Origin: Sipunculus nudus
Lineage: Eukaryota > Annelida > Sipuncula > Golfingiida > Sipunculidae
Length of the DNA: 64,000 nt
Reading direction: 5' to 3'
NCBI GenBank assembly: GCA_026874595.1
Contig: CM049306.1
Location: 77,083,142-77,147,141, forward strand
Under the pieces are notes generated by a model. The model was not told where the DNA came from, did no database searches, and saw only the letters and a list, made by a program, of their open reading frames with translations. Numbering within the stretch: position 1 is the stretch's first letter; each line of letters starts with the position of its first letter. The position numbers and the translations under genes were made by a program. This document shows positions 25,119 to 36,753 of the stretch, piece by piece.

Positions 25119-25535
25119 TTTAAGCCCTTTACGCTAGTAATTAAAAATATAGTGCTAGAGTTTTGGTAGCTGATTATTTCTGGAGTAGCAGTTGGAAATG
25201 GAAAGTCGAACTTAACATACGAAAAAAAATCAAAAGCTGACATTTTTTGCCACTCCCTGGATCAAAAACATTGTAAATTATTGTTCGTTGACACAAAGAA
25301 AATACTCATTGATCAGTGTCGTACAAATTGAATATGGTTATATTGTGTGGTACGAAAGAGATGCTCCCCGTGCCAAATTATATTTACAGTTCCAAACTTG
25401 AGCCCTTTAGTCTAGTATTTAAGAATATATATAGTGCTAAAGGACTTCGAGTTTCGGTAGCTTATTATTTCTGGAGTAGCAGTTGGAAATAGAAAGCCGA
25501 ACTTAACATACGAAAAAAAATCGAAAGCTGGCATT
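25119..25535 (+). repeat. direct duplication, ~130-bp units 150 bp apart
   Basis: 25119-25244 and 25399-25535 share tatttctggagtagcagttg, gaaa, cgaacttaacatacgaaaaa and aaagctg. The copies differ by small indels. Confidence 0.8.
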
Positions 25536-26847
25536 CAATAACTACCTACAAGATATAAGCACCTGTATGGGGCCTGGACAGTTGAGAAGTAAAACGGTCG
25601 GATCTCTTCCCTAGCACCCGGCTTCGTTCTCCCGGAGTCGCCATGAGAGTGGGTTCTAGTGACCCGTCCAAAGTCGGCGGTTTTCTCTGGGTCCTGAACT
25701 TATTCATTCTGCCAAATAAGCATGCTTAAATTACAATATCTGAAACGGCAGGAGTTAGCATCAACAAATTTTATACAAATGTTGGTCACATGAGTCATGT
25801 TTGAAATTGATGTATTGGTGGCGCCACCTGCATCGACCTTTTTTGGACGGAATCATCGATCATCAGTACATTAACCCATAATATCTCAGGAACAGCAGGA
25901 GCTGGCATCGCCACATTGTATGCTTAAATCGGTCACATGTCAACTGTTTGGGATTGTGCATTGTATGGCGCCACCATCTTCGAATCACATTCACTGTTTT
26001 TTTTCAGTCTAACTCAGATATAATCCTATATCTTGCGTTTGAGTGGGATATTCGACTTTGTCCCTTATCAATCCAACAGCGCATTTAATACTAAGACACT
26101 AAAAAATGGGATGTGTGTATTTCTGTGCAGTTCTATGCTGACAATTGCGCATATAGCAATGTCGTTAGATTTCAAAAGTTCTTAAATAGACAAAGATAAT
26201 AGTTCATGCACAAACACAATTTTCAAACACCAGGACTACATGAACAAGTGAGTCGGATAACTAACGACATTTGTTATACCATATAAGGTACCATACATGA
26301 TTTTAATAACCAAAATGGCGATATTACTCCCAATGTAATATAATAAGTTTTTAAAGAACAGGGAAAAATTTAACAGTTATTTTGTAAATACAAGTTCCCC
26401 ATTAAAAAAAGATTTATTCTTCATTCTCACATCTACGTGTTGATAATGAATATATTGAAACTAGTGGATTTTCCCTTGAGGAACAAACATGTTGACTGCT
26501 AGTGATTTAATGGGTCACGCAATCTACATGGTTAAAACCTAAAGGTTTTTAAAAGTGGTTTAAGAGGTTTTCAGGCTGTCCAAATAGCGAAACTCTTTAA
26601 AAAAAGCCTTCAAGGGTTTTCCTTGTAAACCCTTTTCTATAAAACCTTTTCAAGGGTTCCCCTAAAAACCCCGTTTTCAAGATTTTAAAACCCTCAAGAA
26701 ACCGAAAAAGTAATATTAAAAATCTGTTAGATACTTTTTGATTTATCAAAAAACGATTTATATACCTTTATGGTATCCTAAATCCCTTTTGGAATAATTT
26801 TAGAAACCTATTCAAGGAATGAAACTTTTTTGAAAGAAGCTAGATTG

Positions 26848-27345
26848 ACAATGGATGAAGAAAGATTCTCCGTCTCAGATCCGACATGTATATAACTGAA
26901 ATGAGTATGGAGGCCAGGTCCGCCGGTGTGTATTTCTCAGCCTTGCACCTAGGCAAGCAACTACTGACACCATTTCTTGGGTTTCAACTCGCAATAAATT
27001 CTACAATTTTTACCTATAACAATAATTGTTTACAGTTAGTCAAGTCATATTTGGTATACTCTCTGTAAAATTTAGTTGAAATTCGCTGCAAAATGAAAAA
27101 AAAGGATGCCGTTGACAAAATGGAACGCCGCCTCTGAGGTCCCTACAGACCCATCGCAATCTTGCATCTGTTGCCAGAATGATTGTGCCAGCTTCTCATA
27201 CTGTACTACCACATTGTATTATTGCATCTAGTCTATTACAACATCAAACATGATATTAACATTTAGAGGACTAAAATATATTAAACTGCCTGCTCTTACG
27301 CTCGTAATATCGAATCTGAGACGGAGAATTTTCTTCATCCACTCT
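26848..27345. repeat. inverted repeat pair, ~36-bp arms, ~430-bp loop
   Basis: The left arm has tggatgaagaaagattctcc gtctcagat. The complement of 27311-27345 has tggatgaagaaaattctccg tctcagat. A B-box-like gggttcgattcgcg lies just outside at about 27379. This may be the ends of a small transposon or two inverted SINE fragments. Confidence 0.5.
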
Positions 27346-30259
27346 AAATGTCGCTTGCCTCAAAAGCACATAGTATTGGGTTCGATTCGCGTGCACAAAA
27401 TAAATCACGTGATATTACAGCCGGTGACACTCGGGTATATCCCAAAACTCCATACTTGTGGGCGCCGCTATTGCCCTTTTGTGGCATTTAGAAAAAATAT
27501 ATATTTAGTTTCCAAAAAGGGTGTTTGTCAAAATAAAACAGGTTAAACACAGGAAGTTATGGCTTAAAACCCTTTGTGCGTCAGCGGTTAGGTTTATTCA
27601 ATAGGAAACTCAGGGTTTTGGAGAAACACCCTTATGAAAAAACCTTTACTTCTAACAGCGAACTGCTTCTTTATATTCCTTTTAATAGGGTGTTGTTCGA
27701 ATAGCCACTGCCCTATTCCAAAAGTTATTTTTATCAACTGTAATACGTTTCCTTTTGTCTCTAAGGTCAGATTTTATATCACGTAAGTTCTTATAGTTAT
27801 TTATCGTTTCCTTTCATACAACCGCACACTGATACCTGTCAACAGTCACCCTAAATACCCTATTTAATAAACCATTTTCACTCAGGTAGGAAAATCGTAG
27901 TTCATGAATAAAAGAAGCGTCATGAAGACGCTAATGATACTTCAGCTGATGGGTCCAGGGTAATTCAAAAAAGTTTTTGCCAGGAGCGACAGATGTTTAT
28001 TCTCTTCTCGTTGTTTGCACTCGGTATCTTACCACTTATCCCAAGCGGGTAAAAAAGAGCAGGTAAATGGAACCCTATTGGTATTAAAATAAATTTAATC
28101 TCATTTTGCGTCTTATATGCGGGATTAGATCATGGAAATTGTCTTTTACCTAACAGATTAGTGAAAATGGAATCTAGGTTAGACAATATGATGTTAAGCT
28201 TGTCCGCTGGGCATTTGTGTCTCAGGTCCAAGAGGCTTTATGTATCAGTATATGGCAATATAATCGACCCCTACAAACTCTATGTCTTGGCGGATGGTAT
28301 ATGGACTCTATGTTCGTTAAATGACATAATATTATTATACTGATATAATTATTATAATTATTAACTTATGTGCATAATTGATAATTTATTTGAGAATATT
28401 AATGAAATGTTCCGCTTTGTTTTATACATGCACAGTTTAATAATTATTTAAAATGAAGTTACCAGTCAAAATGTATGATTTTAATTAATTATAGTAATTT
28501 AAGTAATTAGCATGTTCAGGTTAGCCCGGAATAGATGAGATTATTTACCGGATTTGTGATGCCTCTTTTTTGATTAAACAGTGAAAGTTGTAAGCATCCC
28601 CTCAGGTCTGGATGCTGTGTATTATTTTCTTCGGGAAAGGAATTTGCCGCTAGGCAACGGCACGAGCACTGAGGAACTAAATAAACAAATAATAGTGAAC
28701 AACCGTTTTTCCTAAATCATAATAACGGTTCAATAATAACGTAGAAGAGCATATAACTGAAATAGGGAAATATGATACTTTTATTATTGCAGATGATTGC
28801 TAAACATATTGTCTGGGCAGTATTGATTCATATACACTATTAATGACATGCTACCAGCTTTTCTTGGTAATTAAATTGCCCATAGATCATAACAAAATTC
28901 ATTGTAGGTTGGTTCTCCTACTGACTCCTGAAGAATATTTTATTCAACTTTATGTACATGTGCATTGTCCATAAAAAGCGTCTTGCTAGACTCAGAAAAT
29001 ACGAATATGTCTCTGAATGCTACCAATGCATTGGGTTTAGTATATTATTCCTATAGTTTAGAATGTTTTGTTATGGGTATCAGCCAAATGTAGAACCTAC
29101 CTTAGTTTGCCATCTTTACTACCTAGTCGCTTCACTGGGTCCAGACGCAGCGTATCTCTCATCAGGTACATTCAAATCTTAGTAACCTTAGTATACTAAT
29201 TTTTCTGTTCTTATCAAACGCCGAGTGATTTTTCCTCGCATGCATTTTCAAAGCTTGTAATGTTTGGCAATTTTCAACAGCAAACAGTTAGATGATCTGT
29301 TTTTATGAACTTTCCAGGAAAATAGGAAGTTATTACTACTCAATATTTGTCATACGACGAGAATGATTTGTATAAAATAAATTAGGATGTGAGAAATAGC
29401 ATATTGTAACAAAATATACAGTCACTTAATGGTACTCATATCTGGTATATACATTCAAAAAGAAAAAAAAAATGTCTAACCAATAAACATCTTAGAGTTA
29501 AAACTGCTGTTAGTATAAGAATAGGATATAAGCGAGTCATGTGTTAAGATCAGGTTTGAACACAAAACACACTATTAAATAACAGCTCAAGAAGTGGGTA
29601 TGGAACGTAAAGAAGCGCCATGTTGACATTTTGCGATTTGTTGTGGTGAATTATTATGTTACACAAGGGGACGGGGCTTCCTAGCTGACTGTTAATGAAC
29701 GCCTATAGAGAAAACTTCGATTTAACAAAAACAGTGGTAGCGATGTCAAATTTTTGTCCCGAGATGCAGAGGCATTGTGTTTTAGTATGAATGTTATTGG
29801 TAAACAGACCCTTAGGACATAAGTATTTTTGCATTCCCTTATGGTTTATTGTCTTGGTCTCTCTTGGATATCATGTGGATATCTTTAACATGATATTTTA
29901 ATTATCAATAGTTCTCAAGACCATGATTATACTGGTGTGTCCTAATTCAGATACAATATGCCTTCACTCTCTACCTTATGCCGATGTACAAATGTGTGCT
30001 TTGTTGATCATGAAATACATGTATTCATACTTTTAAAGATCGGTTATTGCTAAAACATGCAGTTGACAAATACTGCTGCACATTTTTCTTATTATTTGTA
30101 GGCAAAATAAACATTAATCACTTAGTACTTGTAAATTAAAAGCGAATTTATCAATTAAAAATCATTTTTTATCATTGTTGCTCAGATACCTATACCTGAA
30201 ACCAAGAAATAATCTCCCTCTCGTGCAGTGTTCGACAGCTGGTTTACCAATGGCCACCT

Positions 30260-31315
30260 CTAAGATGGTGGGTCGGTCTTGTTTAATAAACCATACGTTT
30301 TTTTGTATTCCTTATATTTAAGGTGTTCATATCGAATATCTTCAATATGATGGATTTTATTTTCAGGAACAAACAATTTTACCGCCACGGTTTTGATAGG
30401 AGCGTCGCCCCATCTATAAAAGAAGATTCCTCCAGCCTTGTCTATAGCTTCTATATAATCCTGATATTTTTGAGATTTCCATACACTGATTTTGCTGATT
30501 TCGAAGTTGTTGTAATACATTTTCAGCCAGTGTCTTTTGTCATAAAAATCAGAACTTAAACGAAGCTGCATATGTTTTTCTACCGTATCATTAAGGCCAA
30601 AAGTACATTTAGGATTATCAGCAGTAATCTGGTGGTACCCATAAAGATAATCATGGGTTTTCATGTAGGTAAACACATCATATTTTATTGGCGCAAGTAT
30701 ACGAGAATCGTCGTCAAGACGCCAGTAGTATTCCAGCTGTTCAATCCATGGAAACTCAAACACAGTTTTTGCATGAAAGCGACACATGTGTTTGTACCCG
30801 TCGTATGCTCGACACAATGGTTCCGGCCATTCTTCACGTGGAGGTAAAAATTCTGGTAAGTGAAATTCTGTTGGTATGAAAAACAAGTTTGCTTTTGATA
30901 GACGTCTTAAAGAGCGGATGAGATAAGTAAAATTATAATCTGTATAAAATAGAACGACTGGATAATGGAACCGATCGAGAAAGCACTGATCTAAATCTGA
31001 AAGTATCTTGCGAAGTTTCCCTATCCGCCCCTGGTGGGTCAACATATAAATGACTGACTTAGGTGTGTCCATTGTCCAGTTACCAAAGAGGTCTTCCAGC
31101 CTTCCAGTGTCATTTACTGGTATTGCAGTCGTCACTTGTTCCAATTGCAATTGTAAACTTGAAAATTGGGAATATTTCCTTTCGTCATTGGTGGCATGCA
31201 GAAAGAGCGTGTATGCCATTTTCTTGTTCAGGTATAAATATGATTTCCAGATAAATCCGGTTGTCAGAATCCCAACGATGACGAATAGCTTCTTTGAGAG
31301 GGTGAGAAGTGCCAT
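30260..31315 (-). CDS. GT15 (Kre2/Mnt1-type) alpha-mannosyltransferase-like protein 1
   Basis: A single exon of 351 residues. Short N-terminal cytosolic tail, one membrane anchor (about residues 9-29, LFVIVGILTTGFIW), then a lumenal domain: type II Golgi topology. GT15 landmarks are MCRFHAKTVFEFPWIEQLEY, then YWRLDDDSRI with DDD at 201-203 where yeast enzymes carry an EPD metal site, NNFEIS with Glu272 at the proposed catalytic position, and GGIFFYRWGDAPIKTVAVKL (295-314). NDT at 68 and NWT at 79 are possible N-glycosylation sites. Yeast members use GDP-mannose to add alpha-1,2-mannose to glycans; the activity here is inferred. Just before the ATG on this strand is ttttttcatcag, an acceptor-like site, so a 5' UTR intron is likely. 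Its paralogue lies at 36754-37749 on the same strand. Confidence 0.88.
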   Translation of the reverse strand: MALLTLSKKLFVIVGILTTGFIWKSYLYLNKKMAYTLFLHATNDERKYSQFSSLQLQLEQVTTAIPVNDTGRLEDLFGNWTMDTPKSVIYMLTHQGRIGKLRKILSDLDQCFLDRFHYPVVLFYTDYNFTYLIRSLRRLSKANLFFIPTEFHLPEFLPPREEWPEPLCRAYDGYKHMCRFHAKTVFEFPWIEQLEYYWRLDDDSRILAPIKYDVFTYMKTHDYLYGYHQITADNPKCTFGLNDTVEKHMQLRLSSDFYDKRHWLKMYYNNFEISKISVWKSQKYQDYIEAIDKAGGIFFYRWGDAPIKTVAVKLFVPENKIHHIEDIRYEHLKYKEYKKTYGLLNKTDPPS

Positions 31316-31818
31316 ATCTCTGATGAAAAAATACTGATCTTATTAAAAGGTGATTATTTTCCTTTTTATAAGAACTTATCCCTCTTTAGAAAATATAACA
31401 TACCTGATGTATTCTTTACTGTTATGTTGAACTCATCCAGTATAACTAGCGGTGTGATCACTTCACCCTAAATAGCTGCCATAACACTATATAGGTGCAA
31501 CAGTTCTTAAGGATCTCTCCTACCTGTATTTCAAGAAAGAATGAACCCGCCTCTGTATCACGTGATTCAACGTACGTTTTATATGTCTTCTATTTCAACA
31601 GTGCTCGCCACAAAAGATGTGGTTTATGTTTCCGGCAACCATCTTTGTCAAGGTTTGGTATGGTTTTTAGAGCCACAAATCATTTTTATGGCATTTTAAT
31701 ATTTCTCAGTAGGTGCTACAGATAATAATGATTTGAGAATTATGCGCCTGAATTGGCTGCAGGACTCCGTAATGACACTTGAGCCAGTTCTGCTTCATAC
31801 AATAAACGATGGCCGATC
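31316..31818. other. upstream region of GT15 gene 1
   Basis: Probable promoter or 5' UTR intron of the minus-strand gene. The acceptor-like ttttttcatcag (minus strand) sits immediately before its ATG. No other gene. Confidence 0.4.
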
Positions 31819-33868
31819 GTATCCAGTGTTAAGTACGTAGCACCTTAAAAGCTGCTGCTTTGTTATTTTCACGATTTGTTAAAGATATGACTAAAAGTTT
31901 TTTAAAAATACCGACGCTTTTCTAAATTCACATGGACAAGAACGGCGACCGGTACTGCTTTGTTGTTTTCCATGATTGTTAAACGATATCACTGACGGTT
32001 CGTAAAAAAAATACCGACGCTAATCTCTATTTACATGGTCGTACACGGCCAGTCATACTCCTTTGTTATTTTCAGAATTGTTTATTGATATAAGTGAAGG
32101 AATATCAAAGATACCAGCGTTCCTCTCCATTCACATAGTGCAACACGGCCAGACGGCCCACGCCCACCAAGACCTAATTAGGTCACGCTCAAAAGCAGTA
32201 CGCCCATTCAGACCCCGCTCATTAAGACCGTAATCGTAATGACCCCTAACTGTACCGTATTACCCCTAACATTTCAAAAAGCATTATATACAATTAATAG
32301 GAAAACTTCGACCCCCGACAACAATACTCGTTAAAAAAATACCATTGTAATGTTTGATCTCTATAGTTATACACGTGTTTTCAAGAGATGACACTTAAGT
32401 TATTATCACAAAATCCTCAGAGACTTTGATCTTATAACAAATCAATAAAAAACGAAACCTCAAAATATATCTTCATTATTATCTACAGTGTGGTCGCTTC
32501 TGCATCTCATCTTTGTGTTAATTCGGCGAAACATTAGTATGAATAAGACATTTACAACCATTTATTTTTTAGTACATTCTGACACATTGGAATTTAAAAC
32601 AAACGTGAGTCACAGTGTGTAAAAACTCGACGAGGTAAAATATGATACAAACAACCATTTAAAAAAAACGAGGGCAACTTCAGACTCAAATAAGTTCGCC
32701 ATTTGAATAATAATTGACACTTAGAAGCAAAAGGGGTAATACAAAAAATAACAATAATCCTGTTCCATTATATGCTGCATAATAACAGGTTATTATTTAC
32801 TATTACGTTTAAAAGTGGAAGCCTAAGTTTTGGATTCTTGATACAGTATCCAGTGTTAAGTACGTAGCACCTTAAAAGCTGCTGCTTTGTTATTTTCACG
32901 ATTTGTTAAAGATATGACTAAAAGTTTTTTAAAAATACCGACGCTTTTCTAAATTCACATGGACAAGCACGGCGACCGGTACTGCTTTGTTGTTTTCCAT
33001 GATTGTTAAACGATATCACTGACGGTTCGTAAAAAAAATACCGACGCTAATCTCTATTTACATGGTCGTACACGGCCAGTCATACTCCTTTGTTATTTTC
33101 AGAATTGTTTATTGATATAAGTGAAGGAATATCAAAGATACCAGCGTTCCTCTCGATTCACATAGTGCAACACGGCCAGACGGCCCACGCCCATCAAGAC
33201 CTAATTAGGTCACGCTCAAAAGCAGTACGCCCATTCAGACCCCGCTCATTAAGACCGTAATCGTAATGACCCCTAACTGTACCGTATTTCCCCTAACATT
33301 TCAAAAAGCATTATATACAATTAATAGGAAAACTTCGACCCCCGACAACAATACTCGTTAAAAAAATACCATTGTAATGTTTGATCTCTATAGTTATACA
33401 CGTGTTTTCAAGAGATGACACTTAAGTTATTATCACAAAATCCTCAGAGACGTTGATCTTATAACAAATCAATAAAAAACGAAACCTCAAAATATATCTT
33501 CATTATTATCTACAGTAATGTCGCTTCTGCATCTCATCTTTGTGTAAGTTCGGCGAAACATTAGTATGGAAAAGACATTTACAACCGTTTATTTTTTTAG
33601 TACATTCTGACACATTGGAATTTAAAACAAACGTGAGTCACAGTGTGTAAAACTCGACGAGGTAAAATATGATACAAACAACCATTTAAAAAAAAGAGAG
33701 CAACTTTAAAATTAAATAAGTTCGCAATTTGAATAATAATTGACACTTAGAAGCAAAAGGGGTAATACAGAAAATAATAATCCTGTTCCATTATATGCTG
33801 CATAATAAAAGGTTATTATTTACTATTACGTTTAAAAGTGGAAGCCTAAGTTTTGGATTCTTGATACA
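31819..33868 (+). repeat. near-identical 1.03-kb tandem duplication with nested ~100-bp units
   Basis: 31819-32845 and 32846-33868 are head-to-tail copies at an offset of 1027 bases with very few differences. Each starts gtatccagtgttaagtacgt and ends ttttggattcttgataca. Inside each copy are three diverged ~100-bp tandem units (tttgttattttcacgatttg; tttgttgttttccatgattg; tttgttattttcagaattgt), each ending near cacatgg/catagtg and acacggccag. No coding potential. The closeness of the copies means a recent duplication or an assembly duplicate. Confidence 0.93.
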
Positions 33869-34340
33869 TTCTTCTTCCGCCTAAGGGTCAATTTTAGCTT
33901 TTATTTGTATATGGTGAGCCCAATTTCAGAATAAATCGCCCTCTCCCGAAAATACAACTTTTGACATGTGAACAATTGTACTGAAAGCACATGCAGTCTT
34001 TTTAAACGGTTCACATAGAAAGTTGCCAATCATTTATTTTACCGATGAACCGTGAGGACACTACTCCCTATATGTTACGAAGCTTAACTATTAAGATTAA
34101 CTAATAAACTAGGAGATTCAGTTCTTTCTGCATGTTATCAGACGATTGTCACTGCTTCGTGGTTTTGTTTGGTCTGTTATTCACTGCGCCTATCAATATA
34201 TTTCAGTGTTTCGCCATATAAATATTCTACATTATTTTTAAAAGATATATTTACGCCACTTTTGGTCTGGATCAAATACATGGCATCACCAATTTACAGC
34301 AGCTGCTAGGGACATGAAAAAGCGCTGCCTTAGAAACATA

Positions 34341-35597
34341 CATTGAAACCTCGTTGTGTCGAACTCGGTTAAGTCGAATTCCCGCTTGTGTCGAAGTCGA
34401 AAGAGAAGTCCCTGCAAAAGACAGTTAAAACCATACTAGTTTAACTACTTTTGTGTCGAACTCAGAAGGGTCGAAAAACCTGATGTGTCGAAGTGTGTTG
34501 TTGGTCCCCAGCTAATATTTCTATGGCTTAACTCGAATTTAGGTCGCATGAATGTTTGGAAAACAGTTGTGCACGGTCCGTCAATCGTAATTGGGCTGTG
34601 ATGACCAGTTATACCGGTAATTAATTAATACCAACAAGGCTCCTACTCATTCTTATCGAATCGAGGTCATGTCACATTAATGTTTGGATAACATTTGTAC
34701 ACGGTACATCAATCATTCAGGCCTACGGCCGTGATGATCAGTTCCATAATTAATACCGGCAAGGATCTTACTCATTAAACCCAATGGTTTACACACCTGG
34801 TCCGTTGTTTACGTGTTTTTAGCAAATTAGGAAAATGAAATCTATATCAGATTGACTCTTATTTACCATAGAGTACGTTATTCTGTGTTACTGCTTTACT
34901 TTTATATTGTTTGTATCTTGTTTGCTATGGCTTGTTCGCGGCCTGGAAAGCGCAAGCTTGATGTTAAGTCCATTGAGCAGAAGTGCAAAACACTCATTGG
35001 CTCGAGGTTGAACGTGCTGACAAGACCAACACACCAATGGTAAAAGACTTCAACATTCCCGCCAGTTCGCTGAGTACATGGATAAAAAAAACTGAGAAGA
35101 TCAAGGCGGCCTATGCTGACCACAAGCTGCGGAAGCTTCTACAGTCGTCAGAGAGCGCTGATGACTCCTTCAGATTCGTGTCGGGAATTCAAAGCTTTGT
35201 TACTGACTTGGAGCGTTCTCGTTATCAGCAAGGGACTTTTATTGCCTTTTTAGGAATATCTGTGTTGGACCGAAACTTATCTGAACCATATGATGATTTG
35301 TGTGGTTTTATACATGTATGTGCTCTTATATCATTTTCTTGATTTACCTCATCATATTTTGGTGGTGCTTTTTTATAATTAATAAATATTTTTTTTTATA
35401 AAAGTTGTGTTTATCTTTCAGGAAAAACATTTGTGATAATTATAAAATATATAAGCCCTATATACATGTTCAGTATTTATCGATAATAATCAAGGCCGAA
35501 GATGGTTGGATATAATAAACATCGGTTGTCTCGAACTCCGCTTGTGTCGAAGTTAATTCTTTAGTCCCTTCGACTTCGACACAGCGAGGTTTCACTG
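34341..35597 (+). mobile_element. Tigger/pogo-like DNA transposon remnant
   Basis: The left end cattgaaacctcgttgtgtc gaactcg and the complement of the right end cagtgaaacctcgctgtgtc gaagtcg are ~27-bp inverted termini of pogo/Tigger style. A TA precedes the left end; the right-hand TA is not preserved. It carries a 5' transposase fragment (34927-35170). A diverged tandem pair of ~125 bp (34535-34650 and 34665-34770) precedes it. At 1.26 kb it is shorter than autonomous Tigger elements, so the DDE core is deleted. Confidence 0.8.
34927..35170 (+). pseudogene. pogo/Tigger transposase N-terminal fragment (CENP-B-like HTH), frameshifted
   Basis: Starts MACSRPGKRKLDVKSIEQKC and, after a frame change near 35005, continues LEVERADKTNTPMVKDFNIP and ASSLSTWIKKTEKIKAAY. 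This is the order of a CENP-B N-terminal helix-turn-helix (KRK start, PxSTLSTxxKN-type recognition helix). The frame then leaves the family. No DDE catalytic core is present. It lies inside the inverted termini at 34341-35597. Confidence 0.7.
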
Positions 35598-36753
35598 CAA
35601 CTATAAATATTCTGTGTGAACGTCTTGATTTATTCTAAACTTAAGTAAACCCATTGAATACTATAACTTTATTTAGAGGACCATTCTCGACTTGCAGTGA
35701 ATATCAAACATACCTATAGAAGGTGTCTTATTCTATATAATTACTCTAGAAAACTATGAATCTGACATATTTGCTGTGACTATGCAACTTGTATGTTAAA
35801 AACCGGAACCGGGTTTATGACAGGATTATCGGCATTTACCATAAACTTCGCCGTTTTGAACGGCTATTTCGTCATTTTCAATTCAGATTGGTATTGTGCT
35901 TGAAAAAAAAAACAAGCCGTGTAGGACAAAACAGGCATTTTAGACAACGCATTTCGTGGTCGATTTACAACTTTTATACAATTAGGAGTGGTAGATATGA
36001 TGTCCACATGGACCTTTCAAATTTCGTGTTTACAGAACATAAAGTTTTATTCGCGTCGCGAGTGCAACACACTTTTTAATTTCAGCAACGTGATAAACGT
36101 GACATGGGCATTTTTTGAAAGCATGTAAGACACACCAAGTAAAATCTTCGGATATGTTCACACTGAAGGTTAGACCTGAATATATCCATGACTACCTATT
36201 AGATAAGCTTTTTTTTTATAATAAATGTACATTATAAAATTGTTTCTTTTCTCTATAATTATAACAATGCTGTTAAATTGTCTATCTATGAGAATCAGTG
36301 TTGTGAGGTCTGGTCAAAAGCTGCACACGATTTGCCACGGTCGATGTTTAACTAGTTTAATAATAGTTTATATAATCTGTAATAATAGTTTATACAATCT
36401 GCATATTTTTACTCAGTTCTCATTTTTCTATTTTCTTTTCTCCTTAATTGCACTGTCGTGTCAAATGGTGTCCGAGGATCTCTTTTAATTTTTTTTTCAA
36501 GTCTCAAATAACGTTTTTAATCGAATATTTTATTTCCAAGAAAGATGTGAAAACATGTTTTGTATAGATATAAATCATATCGGGTTCGAAACCCACAAGT
36601 CATCGTCAACAGTAAAATAGAATCTTTTTTTAAGACTAGTATTAAAGTGAACCATAAATTCAAGCAACCTATTTTGCTTGAGAGCAACACATGTGCATGT
36701 ACTAGATATTTGGCCAAAAGGTCATATTATTTATATGTGTGACGGTTTGATGA
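35598..36753. other. spacer upstream of the 3' end of GT15 gene 2
   Basis: Contains the dispersed repeat at 35810-36075. A tttatt at 36528-36533 would be an AATAAA signal for the minus-strand gene ending at 36754. Nothing else recognised. Confidence 0.45.
35810..36075 (+). repeat. dispersed ~260-bp repeat, second copy
   Basis: Inverted relative to 12303-12570; see that entry for the shared blocks. It starts near acaggattatcggcatttac and ends near gtcgcgagtgcaacac. Confidence 0.7.

Larger units (their letters stand above)
23931..30259. other. 6.3-kb intergenic region, no gene recognised
   Basis: Contents seen: G16 run at 23978-23993; (TA)n(GA)n at 24331-24391; a ~130-bp direct duplication at 25119-25244 and 25399-25535; a diverged ~135-bp pair at 25720-25840 and 25870-25990; and an inverted repeat at 26848-26883 / 27311-27345. 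The rest is AT-rich with short frames only. Confidence 0.5.
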
